64,000 bases of DNA, taken from NCBI RefSeq assembly GCF_003226535.1, contig NZ_QKOB01000003.1:186001-250000 (forward strand). Reading direction: 5' to 3'. Both the position numbers and the translations under genes were made by a program. The DNA comes from Meiothermus sp. Pnk-1. Its GTDB lineage: Bacteria > Deinococcota > Deinococci > Deinococcales > Thermaceae. The notes under the pieces were generated by a model, which saw nothing but the letters and a program-made list of their open reading frames with translations, was not told the origin of the DNA and ran no database searches. Of the stretch, positions 16,538-25,418 are shown in pieces (position 1 is the first letter of the stretch; each line of letters starts with the position of its first letter).

Positions 16538-17074
16538 CTATTCTGGCTCAAAAAGCGGCAGGTGCCCCAGCGCGATCACGTCCTCGCGGGGGGTACCCTC
16601 AGTGAAGACCGCCATCACTGCGACCATCTTCCCCCCCACATCCTCTATGAGCTCACGCAATCCCTTGAGGGTGCTGCCGGTAGAGACCACATCGTCCACC
16701 ACCGCCACCTTCTTACCTTTGATGAGAGCTACATCAGCCCCATCGATCACCAACAGCTGGGGTTTACCGGTGGTGATAGAGATGACCGTGCGGGAGACCG
16801 GGTTGATCATGTAAGGTTTCTCGGTTTTGCGAGCCACCACGTAGGGCTTCTTGACAATTCGAGAGAGCGCATGAGCGAGCGGAACCGCTTTGACCTCTGG
16901 AGTCACCAGGGTCTCCACCTCGCTAGGCAAACGCTTGGCCAGCTCAGCCGCCACTGCCTCGACCAGTTCGGTATCGCCCAGGAGATTGAGCAAGGCTACC
17001 GCCACCCCTGGTCCTACCTGGACCACAGGCAACTCGCGCCGCACCCCCCCGATAGAGATCGGATAAGTCCTCAC
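16538..17074 (-). CDS. Phosphoribosyltransferase, adenine-PRT-like (paralogue 2)
   Basis: A 178-residue PRPP-dependent transferase of the same subfamily as its downstream neighbour: both begin with YPI(T/S)IGG/K, share LLGDxExVxAxA and end in HLPLFEPE or a similar tail. Here the PRPP loop is canonical ([15 protein letters not shown]). The start is taken as GTG 17074 ([10 protein letters not shown]), which aligns with the ATG of paralogue 1; the longer open frame upstream has no coding character. The two genes look like an old tandem duplication in which this copy kept the standard active site. Confidence 0.82.
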   Translation of the reverse strand: MRTYPISIGGVRRELPVVQVGPGVAVALLNLLGDTELVEAVAAELAKRLPSEVETLVTPEVKAVPLAHALSRIVKKPYVVARKTEKPYMINPVSRTVISITTGKPQLLVIDGADVALIKGKKVAVVDDVVSTGSTLKGLRELIEDVGGKMVAVMAVFTEGTPREDVIALGHLPLFEPE

Positions 17075-17163
17075 GCCCCACAGTCTTACACATTTTTTAC
17101 CTAAGGGGGAAGGCTCCCGCGGGCAGAATTTCCAGCCCACCCTCGGAGGTTGCCGTGGGGTAC

Positions 17164-17192
17164 TTACACCAGCAACGGCAGAGGCATAAACT
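17164..17192 (+). promoter_or_regulatory. Promoter of the DUF151 gene, leaderless type
   Basis: TTACAC (17164-17169), a 17-bp spacer and TAAACT (17187-17192) end 6 nt before the ATG at 17199, so transcription would begin at or next to the start codon. Confidence 0.5.
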
Positions 17193-17198
17193 AAAGGC

Positions 17199-17660
17199 AT
17201 GCCCCCTACTGAGCGCTCTACCTCCGGCAGCATGATTCCGGCCGAGGTCGAAACTCTAGGGCTCGACCCCACCACCGGCAACGTGGTGGTGTTGCTCAAG
17301 ACCCAAACCGGGGCCTTTTTGCCCATCGTGATCGGCCCCCTCGAGGCCCAGCACATCATGGTGCACCTCCAAGGCGAAACCCCTAGCCGTCCCCTTACCC
17401 CTGACCTGTTCCTCTCTGTGCTCGATATCTTGGGGGTCCGGCTGGTGCGGGTGGAGGTGGTTGAACTCAAGGACGGGGTGTTTTTCGGGCGGCTGGTCTT
17501 GGAGCAGCGGGGGCTCGAGTACGAAGTGGACGCCCGTCCCTCGGACTGCCTAGGGCTGGCCATTCGTGCCCAAGCCCCCATCCTGGTCGCCGAATCGGTA
17601 TTGAACGATGCCGGGGTGGACGAATCTAGCCTTCGCTCAGGGGAGAATCCGCAAGCTTAG
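17199..17660 (+). CDS. Bifunctional nuclease family protein (DUF151)
   Basis: A 153-residue protein of the BFN/DUF151 family, for which RNase and DNase activity has been reported in plants; bacterial roles are poorly known. Core features are [50 protein letters not shown] and the C-terminal [19 protein letters not shown]. An ATG at 17232 is an alternative start, but the TANNNT box 6 nt before 17199 favours the longer form. It is divergent from the phosphoribosyltransferases and followed by a phosphoesterase gene 21 bp away. Confidence 0.88.
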   Translation: MPPTERSTSGSMIPAEVETLGLDPTTGNVVVLLKTQTGAFLPIVIGPLEAQHIMVHLQGETPSRPLTPDLFLSVLDILGVRLVRVEVVELKDGVFFGRLVLEQRGLEYEVDARPSDCLGLAIRAQAPILVAESVLNDAGVDESSLRSGENPQA

Positions 17661-17681
17661 GAAAACTGGTACAACTAGGCC

Positions 17682-18437
17682 ATGCCCTTGCGCGTTCTGT
17701 GGTTCTTGGCCATATTACTCGAGCTGGCTTTTGCCCAGCGGATCGGGGTGATCGGAGATTGGGGGGCGGAGAGCCCACACCGCCTCCAAATCGCCCAAGC
17801 CCTGCATCAGAAGGGACCGCTCGAGGCCCTGCTCACTTTGGGAGATAACTTCTACCCTCGGGGTGAGCCGGTCCAGCGCTTCGTGGACGAGCTGCCCCGG
17901 GTCAAGATTTATCCCGCCTTCGGCAATCACGACGTGCCCGCGCTCGAGCAACAGCTAAGGCTGTTCGGGGTCGGACAACCTTACTACACGGTTCAGCTGG
18001 GCCAGGCGGAGATCTTCATCGTCTACTCCGAAGCGTTTACCCCACAGCAGCGGGCCTGGCTCGAGCGTGCCCTCCAAACCTCCCAGGCCCCCTGGAAGGT
18101 GGTGGCCCTACACCGCCCCCTGTATTCTTCGGGCTTCCACGGGGGGAGCCGCAGCCTGCGGCAGAGCCTCGAGCCTTTATTGGTGCGCTATGGGGTCCAG
18201 TTGGTACTGGCGGGACACGACCACGACTACGAGCGGCTCGAGGCCAGGGGCATCGTCCACCTGGTCGCAGGCGGGGGTGGGGCTTATCTGCGGGGTTTCC
18301 GCAGCGCTGTCCCCGAAAGCAAGGTGCGCCGGGTAAGCGCAAACTTTTTAGTGCTCGAGGCTACCTCCAACAAGCTCACCGTCACGGCATATGGCCAAAG
18401 CGGCGAGGTGCTAGATCGGGTAGAACTCGGCAAGTGA
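17682..18437 (+). CDS. Secreted calcineurin-like metallophosphoesterase
   Basis: A 251-residue metallophosphoesterase with a signal peptide (LRVLWFLAILLELAFAQ, cleavage after AFA or AFAQ). Metal-binding motifs in order are GDWG, GDNFYPRG, GNHDVPA, ALHRPLYSSG and GHDHDYERL, the purple-acid-phosphatase/ApaH-like order. The likely role is an exported phosphomonoesterase or phosphodiesterase; the substrate is unknown. TACAAC ends 6 nt before the ATG, suggesting another leaderless start. It converges with mtaB. Confidence 0.87.
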   Translation: MPLRVLWFLAILLELAFAQRIGVIGDWGAESPHRLQIAQALHQKGPLEALLTLGDNFYPRGEPVQRFVDELPRVKIYPAFGNHDVPALEQQLRLFGVGQPYYTVQLGQAEIFIVYSEAFTPQQRAWLERALQTSQAPWKVVALHRPLYSSGFHGGSRSLRQSLEPLLVRYGVQLVLAGHDHDYERLEARGIVHLVAGGGGAYLRGFRSAVPESKVRRVSANFLVLEATSNKLTVTAYGQSGEVLDRVELGK

Positions 18438-18463
18438 ACTCCCGGCGGCCAGGGTGGGAGACC

Positions 18464-19789
18464 TTAGGCCATCGGCAACAGCACGCGCCGGGGTTCTTCC
18501 TTTACGGCCTCCACCGGCCCGATGAGGGTGTAGCCCTCGATGCGCTCGACCCGCACCCACACCGTCTGGCCCTGTTTGGAAGCGGGGCCGTCGGCCAGGA
18601 CCTCGTAGTAGTCGGGGGTATGGCCCACCCACTGCCCCCCGCGGCGGGACTCGAGCAGCACCTCCACCCGGCGGCCGAGCTTGGGGGCGATGCGCTGGGC
18701 GGCGAGCTCTTGGGCCAGGGCGATGATCTCGTGGGTGCGCCGCTTGCGAATTTCGATAGGCACCTGGGGCAGGGAGGCGGCGCGGGTCTTGGGACGGGGG
18801 GTGTAGGTGAAGGCGTGGACCCGGCTGGGGCGCAGCTCGCGCAGGAACTCGAGCGTCTGCTGATGTTCCTCTTCGGTCTCGGTGGGCAACCCCGCGATGA
18901 CGTCGGTGGTGAGGGCGAATCCGGGGATCAGCTCGTAGGCCCGCAGGACCAGCTCGCGGTAGTAGTCCTTGTCGTAGCGGCGGCCCATCAGCTTGAGCAG
19001 CCGCTGGGAACCCGTCTGCAGGCTCAGGTGCAGGTGGGGTCGCACCTGAGGGGCATAGCGGGCGATGGTGCGCAGCAGGGTCTCGTCGGTGTCCTCGGGC
19101 TCGATGGAACTCAGGCGCACCTTGGCCCCCATCCGGGCCAGCTCCTCCACCAGCCCGGCGATCCCCTGGGGGTGGCCTTTGTACGAACCCAGCCGCACCC
19201 CGGTCAGCACGATCTCCTGCACTCCGGCCTCGAGCAGACCCCGCGCCTCGCTCAGCGCGTCTTGGCTGTCCCGGTGGCGCTCGCGCCCGCGCAGGCGGGG
19301 AATGATGCAGTAGGCACAGCCCGCGTTGCAGCCGTCTTGCACCTTGACGAACGAGCGCACCCAGTTGTTGAGCAGGCCGCGCTCCCCGGCCCCCCAGAAC
19401 TCGTTGGGCGGGGTGGTGAGGGGGTCGGCGGGCAGGCCGAAGTGCTCGAGGATCACCCTGGGCAGCTCGGCCTTGCGGGCGTTGGGCACCACCGCGTCGG
19501 CGCCCAGCTCGGCCAGAGCCTCGGGGGCCAGCTCGGCGTAGCAACCGGTGACCACGATGAAGGCCTGGGGGTTGGCCCGCCGTGCCCGGCGCACCTCCTT
19601 GCGGGCGTCGGCCTCGGCAGTGGTGGTCACGGCGCAGGTGTTGATCACCACCAAGTCGGCCCCCTCCTCCAGCCGCACCACCTGGGGCTCGAGGGCCCGC
19701 AACAACCCTACCAGGGCATCCGACTCAACCTGGTTGACCTTGCACCCCAAGGTCCTGACCGCTAGGCGTACAGGAGAAAGCGCTGCCAT
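18464..19789 (-). CDS. mtaB: tRNA (t6A37) methylthiotransferase MtaB
   Basis: Radical-SAM enzyme that adds a methylthio group to t6A at position 37 of tRNAs reading ANN codons. Order of domains: N-terminal MTTase domain with three cluster cysteines (TLGCKVNQVESD, NTCAVTTTAEAD, TGCYAEL), radical-SAM domain with CNAGCAYCIIPRLRGRE, and a C-terminal TRAM domain. LGCKVNQVES points to MtaB rather than MiaB or RimO. ATG 19789 (441 aa) is chosen; an ATG three codons earlier (19798) is also possible, and the still longer open frame overlaps the divergent dehydratase gene. Confidence 0.93.
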   Translation of the reverse strand: MAALSPVRLAVRTLGCKVNQVESDALVGLLRALEPQVVRLEEGADLVVINTCAVTTTAEADARKEVRRARRANPQAFIVVTGCYAELAPEALAELGADAVVPNARKAELPRVILEHFGLPADPLTTPPNEFWGAGERGLLNNWVRSFVKVQDGCNAGCAYCIIPRLRGRERHRDSQDALSEARGLLEAGVQEIVLTGVRLGSYKGHPQGIAGLVEELARMGAKVRLSSIEPEDTDETLLRTIARYAPQVRPHLHLSLQTGSQRLLKLMGRRYDKDYYRELVLRAYELIPGFALTTDVIAGLPTETEEEHQQTLEFLRELRPSRVHAFTYTPRPKTRAASLPQVPIEIRKRRTHEIIALAQELAAQRIAPKLGRRVEVLLESRRGGQWVGHTPDYYEVLADGPASKQGQTVWVRVERIEGYTLIGPVEAVKEEPRRVLLPMA

Positions 19790-19822
19790 CCCAACCATCC
19801 ACTCTACCCGCCGAAGATCGAA

Positions 19823-19828
19823 TAGCAT
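19823..19828 (+). promoter_or_regulatory. TANNNT element of the threonine dehydratase-like gene
   Basis: TAGCAT ends 6 nt before the ATG at 19835, the spacing expected for a leaderless message. No convincing -35 hexamer is seen. Confidence 0.35.
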
Positions 19829-19834
19829 AGGCCC

Positions 19835-20749
19835 ATGCTCTCCCTCGAGATCATCCGCCAAGCCGCGGCGCGCATCGCGGCCTACACCCACCGCACTCCG
19901 GTGCTTACCTCCTCGAGCCTGGATCAACTCTTCGGCAAGCGGCTCTTCCTCAAAGCTGAGCACCTGCAAAAGACCGGCAGCTTCAAGGCCCGCGGCGCGG
20001 TGAACGCGGCCTTGCAGCTCGAGCGCCCCCGCGGCCTCTTGGCGGTCTCCTCGGGCAACCACGCCCAAGCCGTGGCCTATGCAGCGCGCATCCTGGGGGT
20101 CCCGGCCCTCATCGTGATGCCGGAGGATGCCTCTCCGCTAAAAAAAGCCGCCACCCGGGCTTACGGGGCCGAGGTCTATGACCGTGGGGTGACGGTGGAA
20201 AACCGCGAAGAGGTGGCCCGGAAGCTCACCCTCGAGAGCGGCTACAGCTTCATCCATCCCTTCAACGACCCCAGGGTGATGGCCGGACAGGGGACCATCG
20301 GTCTCGAGCTCGCCGCGCAGGTCCCCGAGTTAGAGGCGGTGCTGGTGGCGGTGGGCGGGGGCGGGATGATCTCGGGGGTGGCCGCTGCGGTGAAGGCACT
20401 GGCCCCCCAAGTCCGGGTGGTTGGGGTGGAGCCGGCGGTCGCCAACGACGCCCAGCGAAGCCTGGCAGCCGGGCGGCGGATCGCGCTCGAGCGGGCTCCT
20501 CAGACCGTCGCGGATGGGGTGCGTACCCTTTGCGTGGGCGAGTATCCGTGGGAAGTAATTCGCGAACAGGTGGACGAGATCGTGAGCGTGCCCGAAGAAG
20601 CCATCCTCGAGGCCCAACGCCTGCTAATGAGCCGCACCAAACAGGTAGTAGAGCCCACCGGGGCGCTGCCGCTAGCCCCTGTGCTGATCGGTCACCCCCT
20701 ACCCGAACGGCTGGGAATCGTGGTGTGTGGGGGAAACTGGATGCCCTAA
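19835..20749 (+). CDS. PLP-dependent threonine/serine dehydratase (no ACT domain)
   Basis: Fold-type II PLP enzyme of 304 residues. The Schiff-base Lys is in KTGSFKARGAVNA, the asparagine loop is SSGNHAQAVAYAA, and the phosphate-binding glycine loop is VGGGGMISG. The absence of a C-terminal regulatory domain makes it like catabolic TdcB or serine racemase rather than feedback-regulated IlvA. It is divergent from mtaB with about 45 bp between starts. Confidence 0.9.
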   Translation: MLSLEIIRQAAARIAAYTHRTPVLTSSSLDQLFGKRLFLKAEHLQKTGSFKARGAVNAALQLERPRGLLAVSSGNHAQAVAYAARILGVPALIVMPEDASPLKKAATRAYGAEVYDRGVTVENREEVARKLTLESGYSFIHPFNDPRVMAGQGTIGLELAAQVPELEAVLVAVGGGGMISGVAAAVKALAPQVRVVGVEPAVANDAQRSLAAGRRIALERAPQTVADGVRTLCVGEYPWEVIREQVDEIVSVPEEAILEAQRLLMSRTKQVVEPTGALPLAPVLIGHPLPERLGIVVCGGNWMP

Positions 20750-20768
20750 GCACCCCGTGGGAAGCGCT

Positions 20769-21284
20769 TTAGGTACGGGTCGCGTCCCATAGCTTACGGG
20801 TGGTGATGATCTGGCCCGCGTGGTGCTGGGCGTGGTTGCCGATATGATCGAAGATATACATGGCCGGCACCGGAGGGTTACTGCCCCAGGCCCGGGGGGC
20901 CTCGAGGTCGGCCTCGCGCAGGGCGGAGAGCCCCTCCCAGACCCGCTGCATGTTGGTCCGAAACTCTTCTAGCACAGTTTCGGGGGGCTCGTGGGTAGGG
21001 CGCAGCTGCTCGGGGGGTAGCTTTTGGAAAGGATCGGGGATCTCCTCTCCCCGGCCTCGGTACAAGAGCCGCACCGAGGCGATGCCGATGTGCCGTACCA
21101 ACCCGCCCACCGGGTTGGTATTCGGCCCGGGGACCCACCAAAACCCCGCAGGCCCTAAGTCGGCAGCCCACTTGTCCACAATCTCTAAGACCTCCTCGAG
21201 GTTGCGTAGCCATAACGAAACCACGGGCAAAACACCCGCGATATCCCCGCGCAGAAAGGGCGGAAGGGGTACAGGAGGTTGCAT
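20769..21284 (-). CDS. DinB-family protein
   Basis: A 171-residue four-helix-bundle protein of the DinB/YfiT-like superfamily, whose members often use a three-His metal site and act as thiol transferases or stress proteins. The relevant histidines are in RHIGIASVRLLY (helix 2) and GNHAQHHAGQIITTRKLW (C-terminal helix). ATG 21284 gives MQPPVPLPPF; the 14 codons before it overlap the divergent gene and are rejected. The function is unknown. Confidence 0.8.
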   Translation of the reverse strand: MQPPVPLPPFLRGDIAGVLPVVSLWLRNLEEVLEIVDKWAADLGPAGFWWVPGPNTNPVGGLVRHIGIASVRLLYRGRGEEIPDPFQKLPPEQLRPTHEPPETVLEEFRTNMQRVWEGLSALREADLEAPRAWGSNPPVPAMYIFDHIGNHAQHHAGQIITTRKLWDATRT

Positions 21285-21326
21285 GGCCCCTATTCTAAAA
21301 CCCTCTCGCCGGATCATAATCAGCAA

Positions 21327-22430
21327 GTGGTCACCCCTGCTCGAGAGAGAGACGCCTTCCTCGACGCCCTGCGGGGTTTTGCCCTATTCGGCATCCTGGC
21401 GGTGAACCTGGAAGCCTTCGCCGATCCCTTTTACTCGGTCGCGCACAGCGGCGAACCCATGAGCGACCTAGGCCGGGCGATCATCACCTTCTTCTATAGC
21501 GGTAAGTTTTACACCATCTTCGCCACGCTGTTCGGCCTTGGCCTGGCCTGGCAGGCCTCGCGGCTGCGGGCCCGGGGGCTAGACCCCAAGCCAGTGCTGC
21601 GGCGTAGGCTGCTCTGGCTGCTGGGGGCTGGAGCCGTCCACGGCACCCTGCTCTTCAGCGGCGACATCCTGGGCACCTACGCGGTGCTGGGCCTCTTCGC
21701 CCTGCGCTATCACCCGGCCGTCGCCACGAAAGCGCACCACGAGCGCTCCCACCTCCTGCGCACCGGCCTCGCCTACTACACCGTTGGGATAGCCTTGCTG
21801 GCCGGGCTCAGCTTCTGGTTTGGACCCGGTGGAGTCAGCCCGGATGCCGCCATCTACGCCGGCGGCAGCTTCGCCGAGGTAAGTCGGGCACGGCTATGGG
21901 ACTGGCTGTGGAACACCGGCTCGAGCATCGTGTTGGGCTTCGAGCTCGTAGGGCTGATGCTCTTTGGCTTTTACCTTTTCGAGCACTGGCAGCGTTTTTC
22001 CGCGGCCACCCTGCGCCGGGGTATCCTGCTGGGGCTCGTGCTGGGCATCCCGGTGAACGCATATGACGTTTGGGTGAAGCCCAGCTACCTCGAGCCCCTG
22101 CGCGGCCTGGGCGGATTGGCCTTCGCCCTCGTCTATGCCTGCCTGATCCGGTTGTACTGGGATCGCCTATGCTGGCTTCACCTCTTGCAATACGCCGGAA
22201 GGATGCCGCTCACCAATTACCTGATGCAGTCCTTGGTGATGAGCACGGTGTTTTACGGCTACGGCCTGGGGCTTTATGGGCAGGTGAGCCCGCTGTTATT
22301 TCCGCTGATCGCAGCGGGGTTCGTGGCGTTACAGGTGAGCTTTAGCCGGGTCTGGCTCGAACGCTTCCCCCAGGGGCCAGTGGAGTGGCTGTGGCGGAAG
22401 TACACGTACGCCGGGGTGAAACCGGATTAG
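21327..22430 (+). CDS. DUF418 family membrane protein
   Basis: About 367 residues with eight or more membrane helices. The family opening RDAFLDALRGFALFGILAVNL is present, as are FYSGKFYTIFATLFGLGLAWQ and the C-terminal GRMPLTNYLMQSLV, the DUF418 signature. Members resemble acyltransferase-3-type transporters but no function is established. The open frame extends to a TTG at 21279 overlapping the divergent DinB start; GTG 21327 is preferred because the family motif begins a few residues later, though no ribosome site is evident. It converges with carA. Confidence 0.83.
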   Translation: MVTPARERDAFLDALRGFALFGILAVNLEAFADPFYSVAHSGEPMSDLGRAIITFFYSGKFYTIFATLFGLGLAWQASRLRARGLDPKPVLRRRLLWLLGAGAVHGTLLFSGDILGTYAVLGLFALRYHPAVATKAHHERSHLLRTGLAYYTVGIALLAGLSFWFGPGGVSPDAAIYAGGSFAEVSRARLWDWLWNTGSSIVLGFELVGLMLFGFYLFEHWQRFSAATLRRGILLGLVLGIPVNAYDVWVKPSYLEPLRGLGGLAFALVYACLIRLYWDRLCWLHLLQYAGRMPLTNYLMQSLVMSTVFYGYGLGLYGQVSPLLFPLIAAGFVALQVSFSRVWLERFPQGPVEWLWRKYTYAGVKPD

Positions 22431-22442
22431 CAGACGAAAAGG

Positions 22443-23609
22443 TCAGACCCCCAGCTTATCCGCCCGCTGCTTCTCCACCGGCACTCCGGTCACGCCGTGG
22501 AAAGCCTCCACCTCCTCGAGGAAGCGCCGGAAGAGGTAGACCGAGTCGTGCGGGCCGGGGCTGGCCTCGGGGTGGTACTGTACGCTGAAGACCGGGTAGC
22601 GCAGGTGGGCCATGCCCTCGAGGGTGCCATCGTTGAGGTTGATGTGGGTGGGGCGGAACTCACGCAACGAGTCGATGTCCACCGCGTAGCCGTGGTTCTG
22701 GCTGGTGATCTCGACCTTGCCGGTGAGCAGGTTCTTGACCGGGTGGTTAGCCCCCCGGTGGCCGAACTTCATCTTGAAGGTGCGCCCCCCCGCGGCCAGG
22801 GCCAGCATCTGGTGGCCCAGGCAAATCCCAAAGGTAGGCAAGAGGCCCATCAGCTTCCAGAGGGTGTCGTGGGCGTAGCGGGGCATGGAGGGATCGCCGG
22901 GTCCGTTGGAGACAAAAAGGCCCTGGGGCTCGAGGGCCATGATCTGCGCCGGGGTGGTCTTACCCGGCACTACGATGGGCTCAAAGCCGAGTTCGGCCAT
23001 GTACTTGACCTGGGAGAGCTTGATGCCGAAGTCCATCACCACGATGCGCCGCCCGGTCTTGAGGGTGGGGTAGGCGTAGGGCAGCGGGGTGGAGACCTCG
23101 GGGGTCATGTCGCGCCCATCGATATCGGTCCAGGAGCGAGCTTCGGCCTGCAGGGCCTTGAAGTCCGCCTCGCTGAAGCGGTAGCCCTCCCCCCCCAGCG
23201 CTGAGGCGTGGGCGATCACCCCTTTGAGCACCCCACCCTCGCGGATCTTGCGCACCAGGGCGCGGGTATCGATGCCCTCGAGCCCGACTACCCCGTAGAA
23301 CTCCATAAACTCAGCCAGGCTCTGCTGCGCCCGGGGGCCCGCTGCGTAGGGGCTGAACTCTTTGGCCACGAAACCCCGCACCCAGGGGCGGTTTGATTCC
23401 ATGTCGAAGACGTTGACCCCGTAGTTGCCCTGATGAGGATAGGTCATCACCACGATCTGCCCGTTGTAGCTGGGGTCGGTAAGGGTCTCTTGGTAACCGG
23501 TCTGGGCGGTGTTGAACACCACCTCCCCCACCGCCTTACCCCGGTGCCCGAAAGCGTAACCGTGGTAGACGGTGCCGTCTTCTAAGACCAAAACTGCGCG
23601 CTCTTTCAT
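22443..23609 (-). CDS. carA: Carbamoyl-phosphate synthase small chain
   Basis: Glutamine amidotransferase subunit that feeds ammonia to CarB for carbamoyl phosphate, shared by arginine and pyrimidine synthesis. The N-terminal CarA domain begins [16 protein letters not shown]; the class I amidotransferase domain has the nucleophile in [15 protein letters not shown] and the His-Glu in [14 protein letters not shown] 23609 (388 aa) is chosen over ATGs 4 and 8 codons upstream because VLEDGT normally follows within a few residues. TAATAT (plus 23620-23625) lies 10 nt upstream. carB is not in the window. It is last in the arginine gene run. Confidence 0.94.
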   Translation of the reverse strand: MKERAVLVLEDGTVYHGYAFGHRGKAVGEVVFNTAQTGYQETLTDPSYNGQIVVMTYPHQGNYGVNVFDMESNRPWVRGFVAKEFSPYAAGPRAQQSLAEFMEFYGVVGLEGIDTRALVRKIREGGVLKGVIAHASALGGEGYRFSEADFKALQAEARSWTDIDGRDMTPEVSTPLPYAYPTLKTGRRIVVMDFGIKLSQVKYMAELGFEPIVVPGKTTPAQIMALEPQGLFVSNGPGDPSMPRYAHDTLWKLMGLLPTFGICLGHQMLALAAGGRTFKMKFGHRGANHPVKNLLTGKVEITSQNHGYAVDIDSLREFRPTHINLNDGTLEGMAHLRYPVFSVQYHPEASPGPHDSVYLFRRFLEEVEAFHGVTGVPVEKQRADKLGV

Positions 23610-23671
23610 CCCAAACCCCATATTATGCGACATGTTTGCATTTCTATTCGCGTGGCCTGATCCCGCAGCGA

Positions 23672-23700
23672 CCGCCGAGCGGCCAATCCCGGCTCGGCGG
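23672..23700 (-). other. Stem-loop between the HicB-nuclease gene and carA
   Basis: CCGCCGAGC (23672-23680) and GCTCGGCGG (23692-23700) form a perfect 9-bp stem with an 11-nt loop, 5 nt after the stop of the nuclease-fusion gene. There is no U tract on the transcribed strand, so it may be a Rho-assisted end or a processing stem that separates carA expression from the genes upstream. Confidence 0.5.
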
Positions 23701-23705
23701 GCCGC

Positions 23706-24824
23706 TCAAAGCAGCAGTTTCTCGGCCTCGCCCTCCAGGGTACGCTCGTTGACGAAGGTAAAGCCCCACTGGTGGTGCAGCTCATCCAAAACCGCCTCGG
23801 GAATGCCCAGTAGCACGTACATCACCTGCTTGGCCGGGATGCGCAGGTCCTGGGCGATGCGCTGGTGGCGCTCGAGGGCCTCGTCGTAGCCACCGGTCTT
23901 GCATTCCACCAGCAGGAAACGGTTCGGGGTGCGCACCAGCAGATCCACCTCGAAGCGGTCTCCATTGGGGTAGATGAGGCTGGGGTTGGCCAGCAGATCG
24001 TGGGGGATGTTGCGCCGCCTGAGGGAAAGCTGGATGACCTGTTTGGCGTAGCGCTCGAGCCAGCCTCCGGTGACGAAACCCTGCACCCTCCCTTCCATGC
24101 TGAGCCGCCCATAGATGCGCCGCTGCTTGGAGCTATAGGTATAACTCTTGAGCAACCCCGCCTCCTTGAGCAGGGTGCAGAGCTGGGTTACCGTCCCGAT
24201 ATCGTTCTGGCTGGCCGAGGCCAAGGAGTACTGAAACTCACCGCTGCCCTTGGCCGCGGCCGACTTGATCTTCTCGTAGAAGCCGCTAACCGCGGCAAAG
24301 CGTTCGCCGATAAATCCGCTGATGCGCTCGAGGGCCTTTTCTTCTGCTTCGCTGTTCCCGTTGCGGCTGAGCTGGAGCTGTAGCCCAAGCTCGTTGACAT
24401 ACTCAGAGACTCGGGTGGAAGGGCGTTTGGGCTCTTGTCGGGGCGGCTGGGGTTGAGCGGGAGCGCGGTCTGCCCCTTCTGCGCGCCCCCCTCGCCGCAG
24501 GGCGCGTACCTCCTCGAGGATGCTCCTGACGGTCTTCAAGATGACCTGCTCGGTGGGGTTGGTGCTGGGATGGGTGGTGAGGGCGAGCTCTTGCAAAGCG
24601 GCCCCGGCAGGACCCAGCTCGGGTACGGCTTGGTGCGAAAGCAAGCTCTTGGCCAGCCACAGCTCGAGCTCTTCGCTCAGCCGCTCGCGGCACTCCTCAA
24701 ACGAGCGGCCCCGCACCAGCAGACCGCTGATTTCGGGAACGGTACCCTCGAGGTAGCCCCCCTCGCCAGGACGGTACTGAGCAGACTTGAGGGCCAAGGC
24801 CAGGTAATCGGTAAGCAAACCCAT
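23706..24824 (-). CDS. HicB-like domain fused to a PD-(D/E)XK (Card1/DUF1887-type) nuclease domain
   Basis: 372 residues that I cannot assign to a named family. Residues about 10-65 (GYLEGTVPEISGLLVRGRS, then EECRERLSEELELWLA) match the HicB antitoxin-type RNase-H-like fold. A Pro/Arg-rich linker (about 115-140) follows, then a helical, possibly winged-helix part (about 140-240). The C-terminus has GGWLERYAKQVI and then FEVDLLV...LLVECKTGG, giving the PD-(D/E)XK catalytic set Glu292, Asp294, Glu307, Lys309, as in DUF1887/Card1 nucleases. The CARF sensor of Card1 is absent. It sits 32 bp after argA and ahead of carA on the same strand. A role as conditional nuclease is inference. Confidence 0.7.
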   Translation of the reverse strand: MGLLTDYLALALKSAQYRPGEGGYLEGTVPEISGLLVRGRSFEECRERLSEELELWLAKSLLSHQAVPELGPAGAALQELALTTHPSTNPTEQVILKTVRSILEEVRALRRGGRAEGADRAPAQPQPPRQEPKRPSTRVSEYVNELGLQLQLSRNGNSEAEEKALERISGFIGERFAAVSGFYEKIKSAAAKGSGEFQYSLASASQNDIGTVTQLCTLLKEAGLLKSYTYSSKQRRIYGRLSMEGRVQGFVTGGWLERYAKQVIQLSLRRRNIPHDLLANPSLIYPNGDRFEVDLLVRTPNRFLLVECKTGGYDEALERHQRIAQDLRIPAKQVMYVLLGIPEAVLDELHHQWGFTFVNERTLEGEAEKLLL

Positions 24825-24856
24825 GTCGTGTTGAGTTTACTCCCTTTAGCCCGAGC

Positions 24857-25405
24857 TTAGGGATGCCCCTTCCGGTAAGCCTGCTCCGGGTCGAGCACCT
24901 TGGTCACCCCAATCTCGCGGCAATTGTCGTAGAAAGGACAGCGGTTGCATTCACTCCAGACCTTGGGCGGCAGCTTCTCCCGGGTGGTGACGTGGTAGCC
25001 CAGGCCGGTGAAGAACTTGACCTGCAGCGTCCAGGCGAAGATCTGGGGCAAGCCCAGGTCTTTGGCCTCGCGCTCGGCGGCCAAGGCCAGCCAGCGCCCC
25101 AGGCCCTGCCCCTGGCGCTCGGGGTGGACCGCCAGGCCGCGCACCTCGGCGATATCGTGCCAGAGGATGTGCAGCGCCCCCGAGCCCACGATGTGCCCGT
25201 CCTCGTCCTCGAGCACGAAGAAGTCGCGCAGGTTCTCGTAGAGGTGGTCGTGGCTGCGCACGAGCATCAGGCCGCGCTCGGCCCAGTACTTGATGAGGGT
25301 GTAGATCGGCTCGACGTCCTTCATCCTGGCCTTGCGCAGTTCGACATTGGCATCCCAGCGCACCACTGGGAGCCGGGTGGTTCCCACTTCGATCAGGGTG
25401 CTCAT
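24857..25405 (-). CDS. argA: Amino-acid N-acetyltransferase, short GNAT type (N-acetylglutamate synthase)
   Basis: Catalyses the first step of arginine synthesis, acetylation of glutamate. It is the short stand-alone GNAT form of 182 residues without the kinase-like domain. The acetyl-CoA loop reads VHPERQGQGLGRWL. The block LMLVRSHDHLYENLRDFFVLEDEDGHIVG is typical of short ArgA. The C-terminus has CNRCPFYDNC, a possible extra metal site. ATG 25405 has GGAGG seven nt upstream. It lies 13 bp after argH in the arginine operon, which supports the assignment. Confidence 0.86.
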   Translation of the reverse strand: MSTLIEVGTTRLPVVRWDANVELRKARMKDVEPIYTLIKYWAERGLMLVRSHDHLYENLRDFFVLEDEDGHIVGSGALHILWHDIAEVRGLAVHPERQGQGLGRWLALAAEREAKDLGLPQIFAWTLQVKFFTGLGYHVTTREKLPPKVWSECNRCPFYDNCREIGVTKVLDPEQAYRKGHP

Positions 25406-25418
25406 CCCTTGCCTCCCA

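Noticed and set aside
18434-19765. 443-residue open frame opposite mtaB
   Set aside because: Antisense shadow: His/Leu/Gly-rich composition without motifs, against three cysteine motifs and a radical-SAM site in mtaB.
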